Below, piece by piece: positions 1-7,349 of a DNA stretch of 19,491 bases; the first letter of the stretch is position 1, and each line of letters opens with the position of its first letter. Both the position numbers and the translations under genes were made by a program. The notes under the pieces are model-generated. The model saw only the letters and a program-made list of their open reading frames with translations. It had not been told where the DNA came from and did no database searches. Source of the DNA: an uncultured Clostridium sp. (GTDB lineage: Bacteria > Bacillota > Clostridia > Lachnospirales > Lachnospiraceae); contig URFM01000060.1 in the NCBI GenBank assembly GCA_900547035.1, positions 1 to 19,491 on the forward strand. Reading direction: 5' to 3'.

Positions 1-16
1 GGTTTTTTAAAGAATT

Positions 17-51
17 TTGACATAAAAAATAGGTAGTATTTGACACTACCT
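17..51 (+). promoter_or_regulatory. possible promoter/operator region of the YfcC-type carrier gene
   Basis: A TTGACA hexamer lies at 17-22. A perfect 7-bp inverted repeat follows, AGGTAGT (31-37) and ACTACCT (45-51), with a 7-nt spacer that itself contains part of a second TTGACA (40-45). No convincing -10 box sits 16-18 bp from either hexamer, so the promoter is not firmly placed. The dyad is 22 bp upstream of the start codon, and its size suits a dimeric repressor site. The LysR gene at the other end of the carrier gene is one candidate regulator, but nothing here proves that link. Confidence 0.35.
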
Positions 52-73
52 TTGATGAATTGGGGGTAGACAT

Positions 74-1456
74 ATGAAAAGATTAAAACAATTTAAGGTA
101 CCGCATTCTCTTGCCATCGTGGTATTCGCCATGGTCCTGGCTTCCCTTTTAACCTGGCTGATTCCCGGCGGAAGTTTTGAGCGGATTGTGGATGAAGCCG
201 GAAAAACCGTAGTGGTCCCGGGCAGCTACCACACCATAGAGCCCTCGCCGGTTAATCCATTGACGATTTTGGGGTATGTGTTTGACGGGCTCACCGACGC
301 CGGGGATATTATTTTCGCCCTGATGTGCGCCGGCGGAGGACTTGGCATCGTACTTGCCACGGGAATGTTCCAGGGAGCCGCCTGCACCTTTGCTAAAAAG
401 GCCAAGGGCGCCGAATGGCTGGTAATTGCGGTTCTGATGACCGTATTCACCCTGCTGTGCATCCCTATCAACCTGAACTATTTCATTCCCTTCGCCCCAT
501 TGGGCATCATCGTGGCAATGGCTATGGGTTATGACCCCATTGTGGGAATTTCCATTATCATGCTGGGCGGCGCTGTAGGCTTCTCCACCGGCGCCATGAA
601 CCTGGCCACCACCGGCACCGCTCAGGGGATTGCGGAACTTCCGGTATTTTCCGGCATGGGCTACCGTCTGTTCTGCATCATTCCCTTCCTGATTGTAACG
701 GTCATCTATGTAATCCGGTATGGCCGCAAAATCAAGGCAGACCCCACGAAAAGCTATACCTACAACGTCCCCCTGGACCTGGCCGGATTCAATCCGGACG
801 AGACGCCTGCCTTTGAAAAGAAGCATATCCCAGTTGCTATTGTGGTGGTAGCCTCCATCGGGTATATGATTTATGTGGCCCTGTTTTCCAGCTTATCCTA
901 CAAAAGCTCTGCCACCATTTTCCTCTATATGGGACTGCTGTCCGGAATCGTGTACCGCATGCCCGTCAATCAGATGTGCAAGGAATTTTCAAACGGCGCC
1001 AAGGGAATGGCAGGCACCGGCGTCCTCATCGGCTTTGCCTATGCCATCTCCGGCATCCTGGAAGCCGGAAACGTGATGGATACCGTTGTAAACGCAATGG
1101 CAAATATGCTGAACTATGTGCCGGACCTGTTCCAGGCTCCCGCCATGTTCCTCATGCATCTGGCTGTCAATCTGTTCATCACCTCCGGCTCCGGGCAGGC
1201 CGCCATCGTCATGCCTATCTTCGTTCCGGTGGCGGACCTGGTTGGAATGACCAGGCAGACGGCAGTGCTGGCCTACAACTTCGGCGACGGCTTTGCCAAC
1301 TTTATTATGCCCCACGCCGCCGCTACCATGGGATTTGTGGCCTGCGCCAATATTCCGTTTACCAAATGGTTCCAGTATGTATTTAAACTGTTTTTAATCT
1401 GGGTTGTAGTCGGCATCGCCCTGCTCATGATTGCCACCGCCATCGGCTATTCATAA
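74..1456 (+). CDS. yfcC: YfcC family (DcuC/Pfam PF03606-like) membrane carrier
   Basis: A 460-residue, highly hydrophobic protein with about a dozen predicted membrane segments. The N-terminus has the pattern typical of YfcC proteins: a short basic stretch, then VPHS, a first membrane helix and the motif LTWLIPGGSFER (about residues 27-38). The family is annotated as C4-dicarboxylate or basic amino-acid carriers, but the substrate of most members is unknown. A helix-breaking segment rich in Gly/Ser/Thr (GGAVGFSTGAMNLATTGTAQG, about 165-185) and another near 375 (TSGSGQAAIVMPIFVP) are re-entrant-loop-like, as in DcuC/AbgT-type folds. The start is supported by GGGGGT 7 nt before ATG. The length matches the family. 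The 3' end overlaps the convergent LysR gene by 6 bp. Confidence 0.88.
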   Translation: MKRLKQFKVPHSLAIVVFAMVLASLLTWLIPGGSFERIVDEAGKTVVVPGSYHTIEPSPVNPLTILGYVFDGLTDAGDIIFALMCAGGGLGIVLATGMFQGAACTFAKKAKGAEWLVIAVLMTVFTLLCIPINLNYFIPFAPLGIIVAMAMGYDPIVGISIIMLGGAVGFSTGAMNLATTGTAQGIAELPVFSGMGYRLFCIIPFLIVTVIYVIRYGRKIKADPTKSYTYNVPLDLAGFNPDETPAFEKKHIPVAIVVVASIGYMIYVALFSSLSYKSSATIFLYMGLLSGIVYRMPVNQMCKEFSNGAKGMAGTGVLIGFAYAISGILEAGNVMDTVVNAMANMLNYVPDLFQAPAMFLMHLAVNLFITSGSGQAAIVMPIFVPVADLVGMTRQTAVLAYNFGDGFANFIMPHAAATMGFVACANIPFTKWFQYVFKLFLIWVVVGIALLMIATAIGYS

Positions 1457-2383
1457 TCGGGACATTTCCTCCTTCAGCAGCTCCAAAAACGCCTCCACCG
1501 TAACCGGCATATATTCCGACTGGTAATAACAGACCGCGCTGGCCCAGTAGGCCGGCAGGGCCGGGTCCAGGGGATAGAGGCGGATGGGGCTGCCTGTCTT
1601 TATCTCTTTTCTAAGATACAGCTCCGGCAGGATAGCCGCTCCCACTCCCTGGGCCACAAAGTCCAGAACGCTTGGAAAACCGTAGGTGGTCAGGGCCGTG
1701 GGAAGGGCGGCTCCTGCCTGTTCCAGCACAAAATCCGAAATCCTGCGGATTCTCTGCTGGTCGCTGAACCGAATCAGCGGCAAATCGCCCATATGTTTTA
1801 AATCCGCTGTCTGCTCCGGCCCGCATACCGGAATGGAAAATTTTTCGTGGGCCGCCAGCAGGAACCGCTCCTGAACCAGAGGGACCGCGACAAAGCTTTT
1901 TCCCTCCGGTTCTTTTTGATATGGATATTCTTTTGGGTACTGATGGACCAGGACCAAATCCAGTTCCCCCTTCTCCAGCTGCTGGGCCAGACCCGAGCTG
2001 TTCTTTTCCACCAGGCGAACGTCCACATTGGGGTAGCGCTCGCTGTATTTCCCCAGCACCCTGGTCAGAATCAGAATCGTGTTGTACCAGGAAGCGCCGA
2101 TTGTAAGCTTTCCCCCGTTCATCTGGTTGCGGTTGGAAATTTCCTCTGAAAACTGGTCCCAAATCTTAAGAATCCGGCAGGCGGTTTCATAGTAGAGTTT
2201 CCCCCCGTCCGTCAGGACCAGGCCCGTTTTCTTCCGGTAAAAAAGGGGGCAGTCCAGGCTTTTTTCAATCCGCTTGATGCACTGGGTCAGGGAAGGCTGG
2301 GCCACATGGAGCTTTTCCGCCGCTTTGGTGATATTGTGCTCCTCCGCAATGGTCTTAATATAAAGAAGTTCCTTATCCGTCAT
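1451..2383 (-). CDS. LysR family transcriptional regulator
   Basis: A 310-residue LysR-type regulator of standard length. Residues 1-60 form the winged helix-turn-helix (ITKAAEKLHVAQPSLTQCIKRIE, with the usual AxxLxxxQPSLT pattern). A linker and a two-lobed periplasmic-binding-protein-like effector domain follow (about 90-300). The start has a good ribosome site (GGGGAGGA, about 7 nt upstream). It lies 60 bp after the cysteine desulfurase stop on the same strand, and no independent promoter is evident in that gap, so it may be the last gene of the selenium operon. It is convergent with the carrier gene, overlapping it by 6 bp. Targets are unknown: the selenium/molybdenum-hydroxylase genes or the carrier are both possible. 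Confidence 0.92.
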   Translation of the reverse strand: MTDKELLYIKTIAEEHNITKAAEKLHVAQPSLTQCIKRIEKSLDCPLFYRKKTGLVLTDGGKLYYETACRILKIWDQFSEEISNRNQMNGGKLTIGASWYNTILILTRVLGKYSERYPNVDVRLVEKNSSGLAQQLEKGELDLVLVHQYPKEYPYQKEPEGKSFVAVPLVQERFLLAAHEKFSIPVCGPEQTADLKHMGDLPLIRFSDQQRIRRISDFVLEQAGAALPTALTTYGFPSVLDFVAQGVGAAILPELYLRKEIKTGSPIRLYPLDPALPAYWASAVCYYQSEYMPVTVEAFLELLKEEMSRL

Positions 2384-2443
2384 TTCATATTCCTCCCCAT
2401 TACATCCGTCCTTCTCTTGTCCGAAACGCCTTTTCTCTGCTCC

Positions 2444-3577
2444 TTAAAACTCCCTCAGCGCCTTCACCGCCGCCTCCACGTCCTCTTCCGTATTAAAATG
2501 AGAAAAGCTGAACCGCACCGTCCCCTGCTGTTCCGTTCCCAGGGCCTGATGCATGAGCGGAGCGCAGTGGCCGCCGCAGCGTGTATAGATTTCATGTTCC
2601 TGGGCCAGATAATCGCTGACCTCACCGGAATCTTCTTCCCCCATATTCAGGGATACAATGGCCGCCCGGTTCCAATCCTGAAAATCCCCATAAATGCGGA
2701 TGCCGGGAATTTCCCTCACCTGAAGGTAAAATTCCCAGGCCAGTTTCTGTTCCTGCTCTCTCAGTTTTTCCATCCCCTCATCCAGAATATACGACACTGC
2801 CGCTCTCAGGCCCGCAATCCCATGCCCGTTTAAAGTGCCGGCCTCCAGCGCCGTGGGCATCTGGGTCGGATGGGTTTTGGAAAAGGTAAGGCTACCGCTG
2901 CCGCCGGACAGAAGGGGTTTCAGGGAAATATCCTCCCCCAGGCAGATTCCCCCCGTTCCCTGGGGCCCCATCAGCCCCTTGTGGCCCGTAAAACAGAGGA
3001 TATCGATGGCATCCCTCTCCATATTAATGGGAAAAATGCCCGCCGTCTGGGAGGCGTCCACGATGAAGCAGGCTCCTGCCTCGCGGCACCACTGCCCCAC
3101 CTGGCGGATGTCCACCAGATTGCCTGTCAGATTGGAGGCATGGGTGCAAACCACCGCCCGGACCCCTGGCACGATGGCCTTCTTCAGCGCTTCCATATCT
3201 AAAATTCCTGCTTCCTCTCCCACGCAGCCCACAATCTCCAGCCTGGCCCCGGCCTGCTCCATCTCGTAGAGGGGACGCAGCACGCTGTTATGTTCCAGGA
3301 CTGTAGTCACCACTCGGTCTCCCGGCCCAATCAGGCCCTTGATGGCCATATTCAGGCTCTCCGTGGAATTGGCGGTAAAGGCCACCCGCTCCGGGCCTGG
3401 GGCATGAAACAGCCGAGCCAGCATCTCCCTGGTCTCATAGATGACCCGGGCGCTGATTAAAGCCGGCGCTCCCGTCCCCCTAGAGGAATTTCCCATGGTA
3501 TTGATGGCCTCCGCCACCGCCCGGGCCACCTGGGGCGGACGGTAAAAGGAGGTGGCGGCGCTGTCCAGATAAATCAT
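2444..3577 (-). CDS. cysteine desulfurase family protein (class V aminotransferase, EF2568/TIGR01977 type)
   Basis: A 377-residue PLP enzyme of the NifS/SufS fold. It starts MIYLDSAATSFYRPP. The PLP-binding lysine is K200 in FTGHKGLMGPQGTGG. The PLP-contacting HASNLTG and DASQTAG motifs are present. The catalytic cysteine is most likely C338 in RCGGHCAPLMH, matching the SufS HHC position. Such enzymes take sulfur from cysteine, or selenium from selenocysteine. In this neighbourhood a role in delivering Se or S to a molybdenum hydroxylase is inferred. A longer reading from 3634 is open, but the start at 3577 has GGAGG just upstream and overlaps the yqeB stop as ATGA, which indicates translational coupling. 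The family assignment by name is from memory of the motif set. Confidence 0.9.
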   Translation of the reverse strand: MIYLDSAATSFYRPPQVARAVAEAINTMGNSSRGTGAPALISARVIYETREMLARLFHAPGPERVAFTANSTESLNMAIKGLIGPGDRVVTTVLEHNSVLRPLYEMEQAGARLEIVGCVGEEAGILDMEALKKAIVPGVRAVVCTHASNLTGNLVDIRQVGQWCREAGACFIVDASQTAGIFPINMERDAIDILCFTGHKGLMGPQGTGGICLGEDISLKPLLSGGSGSLTFSKTHPTQMPTALEAGTLNGHGIAGLRAAVSYILDEGMEKLREQEQKLAWEFYLQVREIPGIRIYGDFQDWNRAAIVSLNMGEEDSGEVSDYLAQEHEIYTRCGGHCAPLMHQALGTEQQGTVRFSFSHFNTEEDVEAAVKALREF

Positions 3578-4398
3578 GCCCCCTCCTTCGTCTCCAGGTA
3601 CAGCAGAGCTTCCAGAACCGAGCCCGCGATGCAACGGGCCTTGTCGGAGATAGTAAAGCAGTTTTCATACTCGCTCTCCCTGGGGTCAATGTCCGCAATT
3701 TTAAATCCCTTGGTCACCGGATAGCCGTTGCGGATAAGTCCTCTTAAAATTCCATCCAGGGTTGCGGGAACCTCCACCTCCCCCTGGCCGGTTACCACCA
3801 CGCCGATGGGCTCATCCTTTCGCACCTTATCCCCGATCCTGGTCCTGGCCCGGAAAATCCCCATGGCCGGGGAGTGGATAACCCGCTCTTTCCCGTAGCC
3901 TGCAATCACTCCGGGGACTCCCGTATCCGGCTGGGCGCATCCCCTCCCGATGATGCGTCCCAGGTTGTGCCCCCGGTTGGTCTCAATCACCAGGTCCACA
4001 TCCTTGCCTGCCTCAAACCCCGGTCCTAATCCGATGGTTTTCGGCGCCATATCCCGGATGGTACCTAAATTTTTCTTTGCCAGGATGGCGTCCACCAGAG
4101 CCCAAGGCTTTACTTCCTCCAGTATTTTGCATTCCGGGTCCACCAGAAGGGGAATCTGACCCCTGGACAGGATTTCCTTGGCCTCCTTCCAGCCGGAAAC
4201 CCGGACGCATTCCGCTCCTTCTACTTCGCTGACCCCGTCGTAGACTGCCTCTGAAAGAGCCACCTGACGGCGGATAGCCGAAGGAGCCGCGGTTTCCAGC
4301 ACCAGGACCGGATAACCGCAGCGGTGAAGCTTATGAATGGTTCCGGTGGCGATGTCCCCGCCGCCCCGGACGATAATCAGCTGGTTTTCTCGTTCCAT
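3574..4398 (-). CDS. yqeB: selenium-dependent molybdenum hydroxylase system protein, YqeB (EF2563) family
   Basis: A 274-residue protein matching the YqeB/EF2563 maturation family (TIGR03309). The N-terminus is a Rossmann-type nucleotide-binding start (IIVRGGGDIATGTIHKL), distantly like XdhC. The middle carries ETNRGHNLGRIIGRG and the C-terminal half PATLDGILRGLIRNG and KGFKIADIDPR, a biotinyl-like beta-sandwich pattern. The family is a marker of genomes with orphan SelD and labile-selenium molybdenum hydroxylases (Haft and Self, established knowledge). The biochemical step is not settled. The start has AGGAGG 8 nt upstream. A 13-bp perfect hairpin stands between it and yedF, and its stop overlaps the desulfurase start by 4 bp. 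Confidence 0.9.
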   Translation of the reverse strand: MERENQLIIVRGGGDIATGTIHKLHRCGYPVLVLETAAPSAIRRQVALSEAVYDGVSEVEGAECVRVSGWKEAKEILSRGQIPLLVDPECKILEEVKPWALVDAILAKKNLGTIRDMAPKTIGLGPGFEAGKDVDLVIETNRGHNLGRIIGRGCAQPDTGVPGVIAGYGKERVIHSPAMGIFRARTRIGDKVRKDEPIGVVVTGQGEVEVPATLDGILRGLIRNGYPVTKGFKIADIDPRESEYENCFTISDKARCIAGSVLEALLYLETKEGA

Positions 4399-4428
4399 CT
4401 GTTCTGCCTCCTATATCCTTTATCATCT

Positions 4429-4458
4429 GTAACAGTTCAGGACGGCCTGAACTGTTAC
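4429..4458 (-). other. intercistronic perfect hairpin between yedF and yqeB
   Basis: GTAACAGTTCAGG (4429-4441) and CCTGAACTGTTAC (4446-4458) are exact reverse complements separated by 4 nt, giving a 13-bp stem with a tetraloop. On the transcribed strand the hairpin begins 6 nt after the yedF stop and ends about 20 nt before the yqeB ribosome site. No U-tract follows on either strand, so a classical terminator is unlikely. An mRNA stabiliser, processing site or weak attenuator is more plausible. Confidence 0.7.
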
Positions 4459-4464
4459 TATGCA

Positions 4465-5103
4465 TTATGGCTTTACAATCTTCCCGGCCTCCATAAGCCT
4501 CTGGGTAATCTCATACATATTGGTGACTTCCCCTACCGCCAGCTTTTCCGTCAGGCCATAGTGATTGAGGCAGGTCCCGCAGGTAAGGATTTCCGTTCCC
4601 CGCTCCTTCAAATCCTTCAAATCCTCCAGGGATGCCGAGCCTTCGCAGGAAAGCCGGGCTCCGCCGTTGTACAGGAGCACCGTCTTAGGCGGTTCCTCCA
4701 ACTGGGCCAGAGCGTAGACAAATCCCTTCATCAGAAGCTTACCCAATTCCTCATCTCCCTGTCCCATCTGATCGGAGGACAGTACGGCGATGGTGGGGCC
4801 GCTGACCGCCGCCTTCTCCGGCTCCACGCTGCAGGAGAGCAGTTCTTTCTCCCATTCCTCCGACGAAGCCTCCCCAGCTTTGTTCGGACCGTCCGCCTCG
4901 ATTCCCACTACAAATTCCCAGTCATTAACCTTCTTCCAGGTGGATTTCAGTCCCTTGTGGTCCGCCATCTTCCGAAGGTTCTGAACCGCAATCTCATTAT
5001 CCACAATAACTTCTACAATCTCTCCTGCTTTGCAGGTTTCCAGAGCCCTCTTGGCCTCGATTACCGGCATAGGGCACTGCTTTCCTCTCTCGTCCAATTT
5101 CAT
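4465..5103 (-). CDS. yedF: sulfurtransferase-like selenium metabolism protein YedF
   Basis: A 212-residue two-domain protein. Residues 1-70 are a TusA/SirA-like domain with the CPMPVIEAKRAL motif (C10 is the conserved cysteine). Residues from about 105 form a DsrE-like domain ending in ILTCGTCLNHYGL, a conserved CxxC pair. This architecture is the YedF selenium-metabolism family (TIGR03527). A role in handling or transferring reduced Se/S to partner proteins is inferred from fold and gene context. An in-frame extension to 5340 is open but reads as low-complexity shadow over selD. ATG at 5103 has GGAG 8-9 nt upstream and starts directly at the domain. It lies 52 nt after selD and is followed by the 13-bp hairpin. 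Confidence 0.92.
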   Translation of the reverse strand: MKLDERGKQCPMPVIEAKRALETCKAGEIVEVIVDNEIAVQNLRKMADHKGLKSTWKKVNDWEFVVGIEADGPNKAGEASSEEWEKELLSCSVEPEKAAVSGPTIAVLSSDQMGQGDEELGKLLMKGFVYALAQLEEPPKTVLLYNGGARLSCEGSASLEDLKDLKERGTEILTCGTCLNHYGLTEKLAVGEVTNMYEITQRLMEAGKIVKP

Positions 5104-5155
5104 ACCATTTTCTCCTTTTGTTGCTATGAAGATTTCGCTCCTATTTTTGAGGCGG

Positions 5156-6181
5156 TTAGCGGACCAGCACCGCTGTTTTCCCCCGCTCCGTGATTCTCCC
5201 CACAATCCCGCAGGGAAGTCCCAGGGCCTGAATCTCCTCCAGGGCCTGGTCCGCATCTTCCGGAGCGATGGAAAACAGCAGTCCTCCGGAGGTCTGCGGG
5301 TCAAAAAGGATTTCCTCCATGGCGAAGGAGACGCCTTCAAAATTTATCTTGTCCTGCACATGGTTTCGGTTTCTCTGTGCCGCCGCCGTCAGGTAAAATT
5401 CCTCTACATAGTCGGGGCACTCCGGAATAAAGGGAATCTGACTTATATCAATCTCTGCTCCCAGGCTGTCCCCCAGCATCTCGCACAGATGGCCCAAAAA
5501 GCCGAAGCCAGTTACGTCCGTGCAGCCGTGGATGCGGTATTTCCCCGCAATCTCCGATGCCCGACGGTTTAAGGTGGTCATGGAGCGGATGGCCAGCTCC
5601 ATAGCGGAATCGGAAGCCTCTCCCAGCCTGGAGGCCGTACACACGATTCCCACTCCCAGAGGCTTGGTAAGAATCAGGGCGTCCCCTACATGACTTCCGA
5701 TGTTAGTCCGAATCCGGTCCGGGTGGATTACGCCGGTAACGGACAGGCCGTACTTTACATCCGCATCCGCGATGGAATGGCCGCCGGCCAGAATGCCGCC
5801 CGCCTCCCGCACCTTCTCGCTGCCTCCCAGGAGGATTTTCCCCAGCACATTTAAGTCCATGGCCTCCGGAAAGCACACGATATTTAAAGCGGTTTTCACT
5901 TGCCCTCCCATAGCGTAGATGTCGCTCAACGCGTTGGCTGCGGCGATTTGTCCGAAAATGTAAGGGTCCTCCACCATAGGCGGAAAAAAATCCAGGGTCT
6001 GTACAATAGCCAGGTCATCCGTCAGCCGGTATACCGCCGCGTCATCGGAGGCGTCAAATCCCACTAACAGGTTGGGATCCGGGGTTTTCGGAATCTTCTC
6101 CAGCACTCTGGCCAGAATGCCCGGCCCCAGCTTGGCGGTGCAGCCTCCTCCTTTGCAGAATACAATTGGTTCCTCCTTCAT
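5156..6181 (-). CDS. selD: selenide, water dikinase SelD
   Basis: A 341-residue enzyme that makes selenophosphate from selenide and ATP. The N-terminal catalytic loop reads [12 protein letters not shown]14 and K17 keep the CxxK spacing of E. coli C17/K20, so this is the cysteine form, not a selenocysteine form. Typical AIRS-fold motifs follow: [24 protein letters not shown] (about 155-170), [10 protein letters not shown] and [13 protein letters not shown] near the C-terminus. GGAGG lies 8 nt before the ATG. It is the first gene of the selenium operon, behind a well-formed promoter and a leader hairpin. No selA or selB is seen in the window, so its product may feed the molybdenum-hydroxylase cofactor route rather than selenocysteine. 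That is an inference and cannot be excluded from one window. Confidence 0.96.
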   Translation of the reverse strand: MKEEPIVFCKGGGCTAKLGPGILARVLEKIPKTPDPNLLVGFDASDDAAVYRLTDDLAIVQTLDFFPPMVEDPYIFGQIAAANALSDIYAMGGQVKTALNIVCFPEAMDLNVLGKILLGGSEKVREAGGILAGGHSIADADVKYGLSVTGVIHPDRIRTNIGSHVGDALILTKPLGVGIVCTASRLGEASDSAMELAIRSMTTLNRRASEIAGKYRIHGCTDVTGFGFLGHLCEMLGDSLGAEIDISQIPFIPECPDYVEEFYLTAAAQRNRNHVQDKINFEGVSFAMEEILFDPQTSGGLLFSIAPEDADQALEEIQALGLPCGIVGRITERGKTAVLVR

Positions 6182-6211
6182 CTCCTTCTCCTCCTTTTAT
6201 AAATCCGCATA

Positions 6212-6242
6212 AAAGGGCTGCTCTTTTGAGAAGCAGCCCTTT
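6212..6242 (-). promoter_or_regulatory. terminator-like hairpin in the selD 5' leader
   Basis: AAAGGGCTGCT (6212-6222) and AGCAGCCCTTT (6232-6242) form a perfect 11-bp stem with a 9-nt loop. On the - strand it is followed by only a short U-run (TTTTATG). It lies 31 nt before the selD start and about 35 nt after the predicted transcription start, so it is in the leader of the selenium operon. It could be a weak terminator/attenuator or a structural leader element. It may also stop readthrough from the acetamidase gene. Confidence 0.55.
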
Positions 6243-6283
6243 CAGGGATTTTCCATATTTATTCAGCGGTTCTCATAGGTTCT

Positions 6284-6312
6284 ATCTTACCATAGAGGAT
6301 ACGGCTTTTCAA
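6284..6312 (-). promoter_or_regulatory. sigma-A type promoter of the selenium operon
   Basis: On the - strand, TTGAAA (6307-6312) and TAAGAT (6284-6289) are separated by exactly 17 bp. They match the -35 and -10 consensus at 5/6 positions each. The predicted start is near 6277, giving a leader of about 95 nt before selD that contains the 6212-6242 hairpin. Confidence 0.65.
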
Positions 6313-6348
6313 GGTGTAAGCGATTGTAAAACATGACCGTAAAGCAGC

Positions 6349-6396
6349 AGGGGGCAAAGGGAAAATCCATAAAATCCGGCTTTCTCTTTGCCCCCT
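6349..6396 (-). terminator. long hairpin after the acetamidase gene, possible terminator
   Basis: Two 16-nt arms, 6349-6364 and 6381-6396, are complementary at 15 of 16 positions, with a 16-nt loop. The arms contain GGGGGCAAAG and CTTTGCCCCC. The hairpin starts 22 nt after the acetamidase stop codon and precedes the selD promoter. The U-tract is poor (next bases GCTGCTTTA on the - strand), so termination efficiency is uncertain, but the position at the end of the transporter operon fits transcript-end protection or termination. Confidence 0.5.
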
Positions 6397-6418
6397 ACCA
6401 TACAGCAGATATTCAAAA

Positions 6419-7309
6419 TTATGATGTAAGCATATTACGCAGTACGGACCGCTTCATTTCCATACGGACCGTTCTTTTGGGGTCTACCACCTGACAGAAC
6501 TGAAGATTCCCCATGGCGCTGAGCAGCATCCCCGCCTCCTCCAGAGACATGTTAAGCTGCCTCATCACTACCTGAGTCATATCGTAGACCGCGGAAAATA
6601 CCGCCTTTTCCAAATCCTCATCTGAGGCGATGGTATAGCAGGCCTCCTCTGTTTCCAGCATAGGGTTGCGGATAGAAATTCCCTTTAGAACTTCCACCTG
6701 AACATCCACTTCAGCCGGTATCTCCAGCCCTGTCACCATAATTTCCCCATCGCCCATACATGCATGGACATCTCCCATGGCAAGGAGAGCTCCTTCCTGA
6801 AAAACAGGAAGATACAACACGGTCCCTGCCCCGATGCGGGTGTTGTCCATATTTCCCCCGTGACTGCCCGGCTCTCCGCAGGGAATCGCCTCTTCTCCTG
6901 CGGGAGCCACTCCGATTACCCCAATCATGGGGCTGCATGGAATCCGGATTCCGGGGGAAAATTCCGCGATTCCATCCCGAACCCGGATGTGCTTCAGCGC
7001 ATTTTCTTTCACCAGTTCTCCCAGAACCCCATTCCCGGGAATCGCAGCCATGGTTCCAAGCTCCGCCACCCGGATTTCCCGAATCGTAACTTTCAGGACA
7101 TCTCCCGGCAGAGCTCCTTCAATCCAGACCGGGCCGGTGGCCGGGTTGATTGCATCCCAGTCCAGCCCCTCCAGACGGGCGTCCTCTTCCAAAAGCTGAT
7201 TGTCAAAACAGTCTCTTGTAACAAACGTCAGCTCCGAGCCGCTTTTGACCTTCCAGCCTGGTCTGTTCTTCCCCCACATTGCATACACCGTCTGTCCTTC
7301 TACTCTCAT
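6419..7309 (-). CDS. acetamidase/formamidase family amidohydrolase
   Basis: A 296-residue protein of the FmdA/AmdA family, which hydrolyses small amides to ammonia and a carboxylate. Hallmarks seen: WDAINPATGPVWIEGA (about 50-65), GVIGVAPAGEE, PGSHGGNMDNTRIGAGT (about 145-162, metal/active-site region) and LLAMGDVHACMGDGE (about 177-192). The acidic/His residues expected for metal binding are present. Length is normal for the short bacterial form. A GAGGTGA ribosome site precedes the start. It is the last gene of the transporter operon, 40 nt after the binding-protein gene, so its substrate is probably imported by, or released from, what that transporter brings in. The actual amide is unknown. 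Confidence 0.88.
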   Translation of the reverse strand: MRVEGQTVYAMWGKNRPGWKVKSGSELTFVTRDCFDNQLLEEDARLEGLDWDAINPATGPVWIEGALPGDVLKVTIREIRVAELGTMAAIPGNGVLGELVKENALKHIRVRDGIAEFSPGIRIPCSPMIGVIGVAPAGEEAIPCGEPGSHGGNMDNTRIGAGTVLYLPVFQEGALLAMGDVHACMGDGEIMVTGLEIPAEVDVQVEVLKGISIRNPMLETEEACYTIASDEDLEKAVFSAVYDMTQVVMRQLNMSLEEAGMLLSAMGNLQFCQVVDPKRTVRMEMKRSVLRNMLTS

Positions 7310-7349
7310 ACCTTCACCTCATCTTTTTCTGTCTCCGTTTACAGGGAGC

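Noticed and set aside
149..826. 225-residue open frame on the - strand opposite the YfcC-type gene
   Set aside because: It is antisense to a well-supported membrane carrier, has low-complexity composition and no ribosome site; it is a shadow of codon bias.
5104..5340. 79-residue N-terminal extension of YedF
   Set aside because: It overlaps the selD C-terminus in another frame, has Arg/Trp/Pro-rich shadow composition, and the YedF domain begins exactly at the ATG at 5103 with its own ribosome site.
5156..6181. Selenocysteine-type SelD with in-frame TGA
   Set aside because: The frame is uninterrupted and the active-site position is a normal cysteine codon (C14).
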